Assembly (NCBI GenBank): GCA_913042065.1
Contig: CAJWKB010000033.1
Span: forward strand, 1 to 9,846
DNA length: 9,846 nucleotides
Direction of reading: 5' to 3'
Source: an uncultured Alphaproteobacteria bacterium
GTDB lineage: Bacteria; Pseudomonadota; Alphaproteobacteria; Puniceispirillales; Puniceispirillaceae
How positions within the stretch are numbered: the stretch's first letter is position 1; the number at the start of each line of letters is the position of its first letter. The translations under genes were made by a program, and so were the position numbers. Below are positions 1 through 7,009 of the stretch, in pieces. The notes beneath the pieces are model-generated. The model was not told where the DNA came from. It worked only from the letters and a program-made list of their open reading frames with translations, and did no database searches.

Positions 1-651
1 ATCGTCTCGGTTGGCATGGCCGAGAGTTTTGCCGATATCATCCGCCATATGAGTGAGGCCAATCACAGCCGCGTCCCGGTTCGCCGCCAAACGCTTGATG
101 AGATTGCCGGTTTTATTCACATTAAGGATGTATTTGCACATATGAGCGCTGGAGATGCGCCTGAGGTGGAGAGCTTGCTGCGGCCGGCGCTGTTTGTTGC
201 GCCAACCATCCGCCTGCTTGACTTACTTCACGAAATGCGACTGCGCCGAAGGCATCTAGCATTCGTTGTTGATGAATTTGGGGGGGTTGATGGCTTGATT
301 ACCATTGAGGATCTGGTTGAGGAAATTGTGGGTGAAATCGAGGACGAACATGACGAAACCATTATCCCACGCTTTGAGGTCAATGATGACGGAGCTACTG
401 TTGCTGAGGCCCGGCTCGAGATCGAGGAGCTTGAGAGGCTGACGGGGCCGCTGCTTGAAGATGATGATCGTGACGAAATTGACACGCTTGGCGGACTTGT
501 CTGCGCAGTTGCTGGGCGCGTTCCCGGACGTGGTGAGGTAGTCCGTCATCCGTCGGGTCTGCAGTTTGAGGTATTAGAGGGTGACCCACGCCGTGTCACA
601 CTGCTGAAAATCCGAGGCATTGCTCGCCTGACGCCAGCACAAAAAGATTGA
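1..651 (+). CDS. corC: CorC/HlyC (TlyC) family CBS-domain protein, 5'-truncated
   Basis: This is the 3' part of a gene whose reading frame is open from base 1, so the ATG at 16 is internal; 216 residues are visible. The order is a partial first CBS repeat (about visible residues 9-45, including NHSRVPV and GFIHIKD), a second CBS repeat (about 60-115, with the family hallmark DEFGGVDGLITIEDLVEEIV), and the C-terminal CorC_HlyC transporter-associated domain (about 122-206, with DTLGG and the GRVPGRGE turn). Proteins of this family are linked to magnesium/cobalt efflux or membrane ion homeostasis; the old haemolysin name is poorly supported. No DUF21 membrane domain can be seen, because the N-terminus is outside the window. 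It sits 4 bases before lnt, a common alphaproteobacterial pairing that often follows ybeY. Family assignment is secure; the exact substrate is unknown. Confidence 0.92.
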   Translation: MVSVGMAESFADIIRHMSEANHSRVPVRRQTLDEIAGFIHIKDVFAHMSAGDAPEVESLLRPALFVAPTIRLLDLLHEMRLRRRHLAFVVDEFGGVDGLITIEDLVEEIVGEIEDEHDETIIPRFEVNDDGATVAEARLEIEELERLTGPLLEDDDRDEIDTLGGLVCAVAGRVPGRGEVVRHPSGLQFEVLEGDPRRVTLLKIRGIARLTPAQKD

Positions 652-655
652 ACTG

Positions 656-2140
656 ATGTTGTCGCGTGAGACCTTTCTATCGTTGTTGGCTGGAGCGGTT
701 GCGTCACTTGCCCTGCCACCGTTTGGAATATTTCCGGCTATCTGGTGTCTGGCCTATCCTGCTGTTCAATTTGCGAGGACAGGACAGCGGTCACAGGCGC
801 TGTGGATTGTCGCAGCCATGGGGATGGGGTGGTTCACCGCGTCAACACATTGGATTACGCATTCGCTGCTGGTCGGTGAGGCCGAGTTCTGGTATTTACT
901 GCCGCTAGTGGTGCTTGGTTTGCCCGCATTGCTGACGCTGTTTTGGGTGAGTGCTAGTGCTGTCGCATGGCGCCTCCAGCGGTCGGCTGCGGTGCGGCTG
1001 AGATGGTTGTTGCTTTGCCTTGCCATCGCGGAATTTGCCCGTGGCCATGTTGCCTCTGGTTTTCCATGGAATAGCCCCGGCTACTCATTCTCGACGCATC
1101 TTTGGCCGTTACAAGCTGCGAGCTGGTTTGGGCTCTATGGACTGACTTTTTTGGCATTTGCATTTGCATTGGCCCCCTCTTTTTGGCGCTTTGGTCAGAG
1201 ACGATTGGCTCTGCTATTCATTGCTATCCCATTGGCATTGGCATTGATGGGCGGTCTAAGACTTGGCAATGAGTTCTCAAACTTGGCAGCCGTTAAACAG
1301 GTGCGTCTTGTACAGCCGGCGATTGAACAGGCAGAGAAATGGGACCGTGCCAAGCGTAGCCATCATCTGTCTCATATTGTAAAGACAGCATCGGCTAAAA
1401 CCCCGATTCCCCAGCTGATGATCTGGCCTGAGACAGCCTTTTCAGCATTTGCCACGGAGGAAGGCAACCTGTTGACCAGGATAGTACAACGGGCGCTACC
1501 CTTTGATGGGCATTTGATCACCGGGATGCCACGTTTGGATGAACAAGGACGACTGTTCAATTCTGCCGCACTGATAGATTCACGCGGTCAAATCAAGTCA
1601 TTTTATGATAAGAAGCGGCTCGTTCCTTTCGGCGAATTCGCACCTTTTCGGCGGTTTCTGCCATTTGTTGATGTGGTCGCAGGGCCGACAGACTTTTCTG
1701 CGGGAACGCGCGAGCGTTTATTCACCGTCCCCGGCTACGGCAAAATTGCCCTGTTGATCTGCTATGAAACAATTTTTCCTGGTGAAATTAGCGGGGATAA
1801 AAAGCGTCCAGATCTGATTGTCAATATAACCAATGATGCATGGTTTGGGCGGACGCTGGGACCGTGGCAGCATCTCGCGCAGTCACGCATGCGAGCTGTG
1901 GAAGAGGGCATTCCGATGATGCGGGCTGCCAATAATGGTATTTCTGCCGGATTTGATTCTTATGGCCGCACCCTTGGCCAGATCGAACTAGATTCAGTTG
2001 GTACCATCGACCTTCCGCTGCCACCTGCTGGTGCGCCAACGATTTTTGCGCGGTATGGTAATGCTGGGTTTTTTTGTTTGCTGTTACTTTCTGGTTTTCT
2101 CTTTGTTAGAGTTGACCAGAATTCACCAATCAGGCAATAA
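656..2140 (+). CDS. lnt: Apolipoprotein N-acyltransferase
   Basis: Lnt transfers an acyl chain from a phospholipid to the N-terminal cysteine of apolipoproteins in the inner membrane, the last step of lipoprotein maturation. The 494-residue protein is of usual length. Hydrophobic segments near residues 6-20, 22-38, 48-62, 78-103, 114-128, 154-174 and 183-200, plus a last one at 468-486, fit the eight-helix family layout. The periplasmic nitrilase domain (about 214-455) carries the catalytic triad: E259 in WPET, K319 in [11 protein letters not shown] and C369 in LLICYE. The supporting glutamates E327 and E371 match E343 and E389 of the E. coli enzyme by spacing. The ATG lies 4 bases after the corC stop without a clear Shine-Dalgarno, so translational coupling is likely. 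Short in-frame hexamer repeats occur in the sixth and seventh membrane segments. Identification is firm. Confidence 0.97.
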   Translation: MLSRETFLSLLAGAVASLALPPFGIFPAIWCLAYPAVQFARTGQRSQALWIVAAMGMGWFTASTHWITHSLLVGEAEFWYLLPLVVLGLPALLTLFWVSASAVAWRLQRSAAVRLRWLLLCLAIAEFARGHVASGFPWNSPGYSFSTHLWPLQAASWFGLYGLTFLAFAFALAPSFWRFGQRRLALLFIAIPLALALMGGLRLGNEFSNLAAVKQVRLVQPAIEQAEKWDRAKRSHHLSHIVKTASAKTPIPQLMIWPETAFSAFATEEGNLLTRIVQRALPFDGHLITGMPRLDEQGRLFNSAALIDSRGQIKSFYDKKRLVPFGEFAPFRRFLPFVDVVAGPTDFSAGTRERLFTVPGYGKIALLICYETIFPGEISGDKKRPDLIVNITNDAWFGRTLGPWQHLAQSRMRAVEEGIPMMRAANNGISAGFDSYGRTLGQIELDSVGTIDLPLPPAGAPTIFARYGNAGFFCLLLLSGFLFVRVDQNSPIRQ

Positions 2141-2141
2141 C
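2112..2141 (+). promoter_or_regulatory. Candidate metK promoter inside the 3' end of lnt
   Basis: TTGACC at 2112-2117 (5 of 6 to the sigma-70 -35 consensus) is followed after 18 bases by AATAAC at 2136-2141 (4 of 6 to the -10 consensus). Transcription would start near 2148 and give a leader of about 20 bases, just enough for the ribosome binding site. This would let metK-trmB be expressed apart from corC-lnt. It is a pattern match only; the -10 is mediocre. Confidence 0.33.
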
Positions 2142-2157
2142 GTTCGTTGATACTTTT

Positions 2158-2172
2158 AAGGAGAGACTTTTG
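2158..2172 (+). promoter_or_regulatory. Strong ribosome binding site fixing the metK TTG start
   Basis: AAGGAG at 2158-2163 is 6 bases upstream of TTG at 2170-2172. The protein then reads [16 protein letters not shown], exactly where MetK proteins begin, and there is no ATG or GTG in frame between the lnt stop and this codon. The strong Shine-Dalgarno probably makes up for the weak start codon. Confidence 0.85.
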
Positions 2173-3348
2173 TCCTACCTATTCACCTCCGAGTCCGTGT
2201 CTGAAGGGCATCCCGACAAAGTTTGTGACCGGGTTTCCGACACAGTGCTTGATCTTTTTCTAAAGACTGAGCCAGAGGCGCGTGTTGCTTGTGAAACTTT
2301 TGCAACAACTGATCGTGTCATCATTGGTGGGGAAGTTCGGGCTACTGCTGATAATCTACCCTCAATTCTGCTCAATGTTGAGGGTGCTGTTCGTGACGCC
2401 ATAAAGGACATCGGTTATGAACAGGAGAAATTTCATCATGCGCATTTGAATTTCCAGAGCTTCCTGCATGAACAATCTTCAGATATTGCCATGGGTGTTG
2501 ATGGAGGATCCGACAAGGACGAAGGAGCGGGTGATCAGGGTCTAATGTTTGGGTACGCGTGCCTTGAGACTGACGTGCTGATGCCAGCGGCTATCCACTA
2601 TTCGCATCAGATTCTGCATAAATTGGCGGCAGTACGCAAAGCTGACTCAGATTCAATTCTGGGTCCGGACTCAAAGAGCCAGATTACCCTTGTTTACGAC
2701 GAGAAGGGACGGCCAGCATCCGTTCACAAAGTTGTTCTGTCTACACAGCACGCAGCAGCTGCGTCAATCAATGACATAAGGGCGCTAGTAAAGCCGATCA
2801 TTGCCGATGTGTTGCCGGAGGGCTGGATGATTGCGGATGAGGATCTGCTAGTCAATCCAACTGGCAATTTCGTTATAGGTGGTCCAGATGGTGATGCCGG
2901 TCTGACAGGTAGAAAGATCATTGTTGATACTTATGGCGGCGCAGCGCCCCATGGCGGTGGCGCTTTTTCTGGCAAGGATCCGACCAAGGTTGACAGATCG
3001 GCAGCCTATGCAGCGCGGTATTTGGCAAAGAATGTTGTGGCAGCGGGGCTTGCCGAACGCTGCACGATTCAGCTTGCCTATGCAATTGGTGTTGCCGAGC
3101 CTGTATCCGTCTACGCCAACACGCACAACACAGGCACAATCAGCAACAAAGAACTAGAGGAAGCATTGAACGCATCAATGAACCTGACACCCCGCGGTAT
3201 TCGTGAGCATCTTGGCCTGAATAAGCCGATTTATGCCCCGACTGCAGCTTATGGTCATTTTGGCCGCCTTGCCGGTGAGGCTGGGCCAGGTTCATTCAGC
3301 TGGGAAGCAACCGATCTTGGGGAAAAGCTGGCGTCAGCCGTCAAATAG
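2170..3348 (+). CDS. metK: S-adenosylmethionine synthetase (methionine adenosyltransferase)
   Basis: MetK makes S-adenosylmethionine from methionine and ATP in the cytoplasm. The 392-residue product is of normal length. Visible landmarks are GHPDK with the catalytic H14, D16 and K17; the signature GAGDQG at 119-124; the ATP/phosphate-binding [16 protein letters not shown] at about 262-277; and [20 protein letters not shown] at about 229-248. The start is TTG at 2170, preceded by AAGGAG. Its end is 3 bases before trmB, which uses the product, so the two are probably co-transcribed and translationally coupled. In many alphaproteobacteria a helix-turn-helix regulator gene lies between lnt and metK; here only 29 bases separate them. 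The short leader leaves no room for a SAM riboswitch outside the lnt coding region. Confidence 0.98.
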   Translation: MSYLFTSESVSEGHPDKVCDRVSDTVLDLFLKTEPEARVACETFATTDRVIIGGEVRATADNLPSILLNVEGAVRDAIKDIGYEQEKFHHAHLNFQSFLHEQSSDIAMGVDGGSDKDEGAGDQGLMFGYACLETDVLMPAAIHYSHQILHKLAAVRKADSDSILGPDSKSQITLVYDEKGRPASVHKVVLSTQHAAAASINDIRALVKPIIADVLPEGWMIADEDLLVNPTGNFVIGGPDGDAGLTGRKIIVDTYGGAAPHGGGAFSGKDPTKVDRSAAYAARYLAKNVVAAGLAERCTIQLAYAIGVAEPVSVYANTHNTGTISNKELEEALNASMNLTPRGIREHLGLNKPIYAPTAAYGHFGRLAGEAGPGSFSWEATDLGEKLASAVK

Positions 3349-3351
3349 ATT

Positions 3352-4059
3352 ATGAAACCGCGCGGCGAGATTAACGGCTTAAGTCTGGCTCAGTCAGATC
3401 AGCGTTTTTATGGACGCCGTAAGGGCCGTCCACTTGGTAAGACATTACAGCGTCTGCTTTCTGAAACCCTGTCGCAGCTTCGCCTCGATCCAGATGTTTC
3501 ACCTGCCAATCAGTTTGAGCATGATCCGGCTGATGTCTTTCTTGAAATTGGCTTCGGCGGTGGCGAACACCTGGCGGGTCTCGCGTTTGCCAGGCCGGAT
3601 GCGGGCTTCATTGGGGCTGAGCCTTTCGTAAATGGTGTTGCAACAATGCTACGACATATCGATGAGCAAGGTTTGAAAAATGTTCGTTTGTGGGATGACG
3701 ACGTTAGAAAGATCTTGCCAAAGCTTTCGGATGGACTTCTCGCGGGTGCTTATATCATGTTTCCTGACCCTTGGCCGAAGAGTCGCCATGCGACCAGGCG
3801 TATCCTCAACCTGTCAATGATGAATACGCTGGCACGTTTGATTAGGCCAGAGGGAATTCTGATGCTCGCCAGCGATGATCCAACCGCCAAAGGCTGGTTG
3901 CTGCAGACGGCAACGGCGCATCCTCAATTCTCCTGGACAGCGCGTTATCCAGATGACTGGCGCAAACGCCCAGCAGACATACCCGAGACGCGTTACATGC
4001 GCAAAGCACACAACGAGGAACGCATACCCTCTTGGTTTCGCTTTGAGAGGATTGCCTGA
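3352..4059 (+). CDS. trmB: tRNA (guanine-N7-)-methyltransferase, m7G46
   Basis: TrmB methylates N7 of guanosine 46 in the variable loop of tRNAs, using S-adenosylmethionine. The 235-residue protein has the Rossmann-fold SAM motif LEIGFGGGEH at 64-73, the adenosine-side GAEPF at 88-92, and the family signature FPDPWPKSRHATRR at 137-150, with the catalytic-region aspartate D139. The C-terminal TxYE-like motif reads T213-R-Y-M216, where E. coli TrmB has T217 and E220; the usual glutamate is methionine here. The N-terminal YGRRKGRPL at 20-28 fits the alphaproteobacterial form. The ATG is 3 bases after the metK stop and lacks a clear Shine-Dalgarno, so reinitiation after metK is likely. The family call is firm; the effect of the M216 change is unknown. 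Confidence 0.96.
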   Translation: MKPRGEINGLSLAQSDQRFYGRRKGRPLGKTLQRLLSETLSQLRLDPDVSPANQFEHDPADVFLEIGFGGGEHLAGLAFARPDAGFIGAEPFVNGVATMLRHIDEQGLKNVRLWDDDVRKILPKLSDGLLAGAYIMFPDPWPKSRHATRRILNLSMMNTLARLIRPEGILMLASDDPTAKGWLLQTATAHPQFSWTARYPDDWRKRPADIPETRYMRKAHNEERIPSWFRFERIA

Positions 4060-4064
4060 AAGAC

Positions 4065-4093
4065 TTGTTTTTTAGTTGCGACGCCTTTATAAG
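4065..4093 (+). promoter_or_regulatory. Candidate promoter of the rimP-nusA-infB operon
   Basis: TTGTTT at 4065-4070 and TATAAG at 4088-4093 are separated by 17 bases; the -10 matches 5 of 6 consensus bases. Transcription would start near 4100, giving a leader of about 118 bases before rimP. An overlapping option uses TTGCGA at 4076-4081 with an AT-rich element near 4097-4104, but its spacing or match is poorer. The position, just after trmB and before the large nusA-infB operon, makes a promoter here expected. Confidence 0.5.
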
Positions 4094-4099
4094 TAGTAA

Positions 4100-4217
4100 A
4101 TTATGCTGTCGCAAAAAGACGGTGGGCCAACGGCCCACTTTTTTATTGCGGAAAGCAGTTCAAAGGGCCGCACCGGCGTTGTCCAAGAAAAAGGATGTCC
4201 GGGCGAAAGGATAAAAT
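4100..4217 (+). promoter_or_regulatory. Leader of rimP with possible attenuator
   Basis: If transcription starts near 4100, the untranslated leader contains an intrinsic-terminator hairpin at 4122-4144 within its first 45 bases. It also holds a second copy of the hairpin's 5' arm core, GGGCC, at 4165-4169. CGGCCC at 4131-4136 could pair either with the first arm (terminator) or with GGGCCG at 4165-4170, with extra AAA/TTT pairing past a two-base bulge (antiterminator). A short GCCG/CGGC hairpin at 4167-4177 would compete with the second choice. No known riboswitch class is recognised. Confidence 0.35.
4122..4144 (+). terminator. Rho-independent terminator hairpin after trmB
   Basis: A perfect 7-bp stem, GTGGGCC (4122-4128) with GGCCCAC (4132-4138), closes a three-base AAC loop and is followed by six T (4139-4144). 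A run of five A (4113-4117) precedes it, so the element could also work weakly on the other strand. It most simply ends readthrough from metK-trmB. A candidate promoter lies upstream of it, so it may also act as an attenuator in the rimP leader. Confidence 0.8.
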
Positions 4218-4220
4218 TTG
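4205..4220 (+). promoter_or_regulatory. Ribosome binding site fixing the rimP TTG start
   Basis: GAAAGG at 4205-4210 lies 7 bases upstream of TTG at 4218-4220. The TAA at 4212-4214 is in the same frame, so no upstream start is possible. The next residues match the N-terminal helix of RimP, which rules out a much later start. TTG is therefore the best start. Confidence 0.75.
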
Positions 4221-4703
4221 GTCGAATCGACAATAAACAGGATCATAGAGCCAGCGCTACAGGATCTTGGCTTTCGTCTGGTTAGAATATTATTTTCTAG
4301 TGGTAAGAATACAGGACGAAACCAGTTACAGATAATGGTTGAGCCAGTCGAAGAGAGAGATATGACGATCGAGGATTGCGAGAAAATTAGCCGTAACATT
4401 TCTACGCTTCTTGATGTAGATGATCCCATCAATTCAGCTTATTCTCTAGAGGTAAGTTCGCCAGGTATAGACCGGCCTCTGACGCGAATTGAGGATTTTG
4501 ATAGATTTGCTGGCGAGCTAGCCAAAATTACTCTCCGGCAAACGCTGGATGGTAGGCGCCGGTTTGCTGGTCGGTTATCGGGCGTCGACGAGAATAACGG
4601 TGTGGTCATGCAAACGTCTTTTGGGCGATTTGTTTTTGCTTTTGATGATATTGATTCGGCACGAATTGACCCAAGCGAAATTTTACAAAGTCAGCCTAGC
4701 TGA
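4218..4703 (+). CDS. rimP: Ribosome maturation factor RimP
   Basis: RimP helps assemble the 30S ribosomal subunit. The 161-residue protein begins at a TTG and shows the family pattern: an N-terminal helix (IIEPALQDLGFRLVRI), the DMTIEDCEKISRNIS region at about 49-63, the hallmark YSLEVSSPGIDRPLT at about 77-91, and a C-terminal SH3-like barrel (about 95-155) that starts with FDRFAGELAKITL and includes GRLSGVDENNGVV. Length is slightly below the E. coli-type norm for alphaproteobacteria but complete. It is the first gene of the nusA-infB operon, 35 bases before nusA, as in most proteobacteria. Identification is firm from the SPGIDRPL motif and the gene order. Confidence 0.95.
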   Translation: MVESTINRIIEPALQDLGFRLVRILFSSGKNTGRNQLQIMVEPVEERDMTIEDCEKISRNISTLLDVDDPINSAYSLEVSSPGIDRPLTRIEDFDRFAGELAKITLRQTLDGRRRFAGRLSGVDENNGVVMQTSFGRFVFAFDDIDSARIDPSEILQSQPS

Positions 4704-4738
4704 TACCAGAAGACCAAACAGAAACCATAGGTGTAGAT

Positions 4739-6310
4739 ATGGACACTTCTTCAATCCCAGGTCTCGAACTCATTCAAGTTGCCGATGTTGTAGCGCGGGA
4801 GAAATCAATTGAGCGTGAAGAAGTCATGCTCGCAATGGAAGAGGCCATCCAGAAGGCGGGGCGTGCCAAATATGGGCTTGATCGTGATATCAGGGCGATG
4901 ATTGACAGGAAATCAGGCGCGATTGCGCTGGAAAGATGGATAGAAGTCGTTGAAGAAGTCGAGGACGATGCGACGCAGATGAGTATTGCCGATGGTGCCA
5001 GGCAATCGCCACCCCTTAGCCTTGGTGAATTCTGGCGGCAATCTTTGCCCCCAATCGAATTCGGCCGTATCGCCGCGCAGACAGCAAAGCAAGTGATCTC
5101 GCAGAAAGTGCGAGATGCTGAGCGTGCCCGACAATACGAGGAATATAAAGATCGTGTGGGCGAAATTGTTGTCGGAACGGTTAAACGCGCGGAGAGCTAT
5201 TCAATCACCGTTGATCTTGGCCGCGCCGAGGCAGTTATCCGCCGCGAGGAGATGATTCCCCGCGAAAATCTTCGGCAGGGCGATCGAGTGCGTGCCTATG
5301 TTCTCGATGTACGTGAGGAACTGCGCGGACCACAGATTTTTCTGTCTCGTGCCTGCAACGAATTTATGGCAAAGCTTTTCATTCAAGAAGTGCCAGAAAT
5401 TTATGACGGCATAATAGAGATCAAGGGTGTTGCCCGCGAAGCTGGCAGCCGCGCCAAAATTACTGTTTTATCTAAGGACCCAGGAATTGATCCCGTAGGA
5501 GCCTGTGTCGGTATGCGCGGCAGTCGTGTACAGGCGGTTGTTGGAGAATTGCAGGGAGAGAAAGTCGAGATCATTCCTTACACAGATGAACCGGCAGCCT
5601 TTGTTGTAAACGCGTTGGCTCCAGCTGAGGTTGCCAAGGTTGTTATGGATGAGGTTGCTGGCCGGATGGAGGTTGTCGTTCCCGATGACCAACTTAGCCT
5701 CGCCATTGGCCGCAGAGGGCAAAATGTCCGACTCGCCTCACAATTATCGGGGTGGTACATCGATATTTTGACTGAGGCTGAGGAATCAGAGCGCCGCCAG
5801 GAAGAGTTTCGCTCACGCTCAACCCGCTTCATTGAGGCTCTCAACATTGATGATGTTATTGCTCATCTTCTGGTTGCTGAGGGTTTTGTCTTGCCTGAGG
5901 AAATCGCGGAAACTCCGGTTGAAGAATTGGCAAATATACAGGGATTCGAGGAGGAAATTGCCGCTGAGCTGCAGAATCGCGCAGTAGAATACGTCGAGCA
6001 AGAGGCTCAGCGAATCAATAAGGCGCTTGACAATATGAAGGTTACCGATGATCTGCGCAGCTTCGAATATATTAGCCTTTCTATGCTGCTGACGCTAGCG
6101 CAAGCCAATATTCTTTCACTGGACGACCTTGCTGACCTCGATAATGAGGAGCTCATCGAAATTCTCGCTGAACATGAGCTGACTGATGACGCTGAGGCCG
6201 GTGATATTATAATGGCAGCACGTGCGCACTGGTTTGACGAAGAGGATGACAAGCCTAAAAATGTCGCAGAGCAGAGTGACCCGGAAAACGCCGATGTTGC
6301 AGATAGCTAG
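4739..6310 (+). CDS. nusA: Transcription termination/antitermination factor NusA
   Basis: NusA binds RNA polymerase and nascent RNA and controls pausing, termination and rRNA antitermination. The 523-residue protein shows the full layout: an N-terminal polymerase-binding domain (about 1-130), an S1 domain (about 137-204), KH1 (about 232-300, with VGMRGSRVQAVV and its GMRG loop at 258-261), KH2 (about 303-348, with AIGRRGQNVRLA and its GRRG loop at 324-327), and two C-terminal helix-hairpin-helix repeats (about 363-425 and 438-500). A short acidic tail follows. Two C-terminal repeats are usual in proteobacteria. The ATG has AGGTG at 4729-4733, 5 bases upstream. It lies 35 bases after rimP and 19 bases before the rnpM start. 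NusA often regulates its own operon, so the structured rimP leader could be one of its targets; that is inference. Confidence 0.97.
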   Translation: MDTSSIPGLELIQVADVVAREKSIEREEVMLAMEEAIQKAGRAKYGLDRDIRAMIDRKSGAIALERWIEVVEEVEDDATQMSIADGARQSPPLSLGEFWRQSLPPIEFGRIAAQTAKQVISQKVRDAERARQYEEYKDRVGEIVVGTVKRAESYSITVDLGRAEAVIRREEMIPRENLRQGDRVRAYVLDVREELRGPQIFLSRACNEFMAKLFIQEVPEIYDGIIEIKGVAREAGSRAKITVLSKDPGIDPVGACVGMRGSRVQAVVGELQGEKVEIIPYTDEPAAFVVNALAPAEVAKVVMDEVAGRMEVVVPDDQLSLAIGRRGQNVRLASQLSGWYIDILTEAEESERRQEEFRSRSTRFIEALNIDDVIAHLLVAEGFVLPEEIAETPVEELANIQGFEEEIAAELQNRAVEYVEQEAQRINKALDNMKVTDDLRSFEYISLSMLLTLAQANILSLDDLADLDNEELIEILAEHELTDDAEAGDIIMAARAHWFDEEDDKPKNVAEQSDPENADVADS

Positions 6311-6329
6311 GTCATGAGAGCGAAACCGC

Positions 6330-6935
6330 ATGTCAGAGCGCACCTGTATCGCAACCGGGAAAACCCTACCCCGCCATAATTTGCTTAGATTTGTCGCTGG
6401 CCCTGATGGCATAGCAACTTTGGATCTAGCAGAAAGGTTGCCAGGACGGGGCGCATGGATTGCTGCGAATGAAGCAGTGCTGCAACGCGCCGTTAAGAAA
6501 GGCTATTTCAAACGTGAAATTGACGCTGCTTTTGGTGAGATTGACGTTGAGGTAGAGCGTATAAAACATGTTATGCGTGAGCGTGTGATTGCATGTGCCA
6601 GCATGGCACGGCGAACTGGACTATTAGTTGGTGGTGCTGGAAAGCTTCTTGCCGGTGGTGGCTGCACAGGGCTTATCATTGCGCCTGATGCTTCGCGGCG
6701 TGAGGCTCGTCGCCTTCGGCAGAGGCTTGGTGTTACTTGGGTTACATCCTGTCTTTCAGCAACAGAAATAGGCAAAATCTGCGGTCGCGAAGCGCTGGCT
6801 TTCGCCGGCCTGATGGCACCAAAACTTAAGGCGCAAGAGAATTTATGCAGGGATCTACATCAAGAGATAAGACGAATGGAAGAGTTTTACGCCTCTGCGG
6901 GTTGTAATCAGCAGCCTGACGGGTGTATCACGTAG
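6330..6935 (+). CDS. ylxR: RnpM/YlxR (DUF448) RNA-binding protein fused to an L7Ae-like domain
   Basis: The 201-residue protein joins two modules that Gram-positive bacteria encode as adjacent genes (ylxR and ylxQ). The first (about 1-75) is DUF448/YlxR, recognised by [19 protein letters not shown] and the LPGRGAW loop at 37-43. The second (about 78-182) resembles ribosomal L7Ae/L30e-type proteins: helix [15 protein letters not shown], a GLIIAPDAS strand-helix turn at 114-122, and a GREALAFAG strand at 152-160. YlxR of Bacillus subtilis (RnpM) has been linked to RNase P; the role of the fused form is not settled. The fusion is common in alphaproteobacteria. The ATG at 6330 is preceded by a weak GAGAG; TGA at 6315-6317 in the same frame blocks extension upstream. 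The last residues (QQPDGCIT) look unconserved. Position between nusA and infB is the classical one. Confidence 0.9.
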   Translation: MSERTCIATGKTLPRHNLLRFVAGPDGIATLDLAERLPGRGAWIAANEAVLQRAVKKGYFKREIDAAFGEIDVEVERIKHVMRERVIACASMARRTGLLVGGAGKLLAGGGCTGLIIAPDASRREARRLRQRLGVTWVTSCLSATEIGKICGREALAFAGLMAPKLKAQENLCRDLHQEIRRMEEFYASAGCNQQPDGCIT

Positions 6936-6941
6936 CCAAAG

Positions 6942-6954
6942 TTAATGGCATTAA
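6942..6954. repeat. Small perfect inverted repeat in the rnpM-infB spacer
   Basis: TTAATG (6942-6947) and CATTAA (6949-6954) are reverse complements around a single G. It lies in the 71-base spacer before infB and could be an operator-like site or chance; the arms are AT-rich and only 6 bases long. Confidence 0.3.
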
Positions 6955-6994
6955 TATGCGTTATAGACTTTGTGTCGGTAGTGATGATGTCATG

Positions 6995-7009
6995 AAAGGG
7001 TCGGAAATG
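6995..7009 (+). promoter_or_regulatory. Ribosome binding site fixing the infB start
   Basis: AAAGGG at 6995-7000 is 6 bases before ATG at 7007. The frame is open further upstream to GTG 6923, with ATGs at 6956 and 6992. However, the conserved IF2 N-terminus (MSDKSS, then [11 protein letters not shown]) begins at 7007, and the upstream codons overlap rnpM or lack a Shine-Dalgarno. Confidence 0.85.

Noticed and set aside
16..18. ATG at 16 as the start of the first gene
   Set aside because: The frame is open to base 1 and the CBS domain is already under way, so the gene begins outside the window.
2100..2169. Possible SAM riboswitch upstream of metK
   Set aside because: Only 29 non-coding bases precede metK and no SAM-II, SAM/SAH or SAM-V-like pseudoknot was recognised there by eye.
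4060..4217. tRNA or other known RNA gene before rimP, as in enterobacteria (metY)
   Set aside because: The 158-base spacer has no cloverleaf, T-arm or CCA-like end; it contains only the promoter, hairpin and leader.
6923..7006. Upstream infB starts (GTG 6923, ATG 6956, ATG 6992)
   Set aside because: The added residues do not resemble IF2, the first overlaps rnpM, and the AAAGGG at 6995-7000 is correctly spaced only for ATG 7007.
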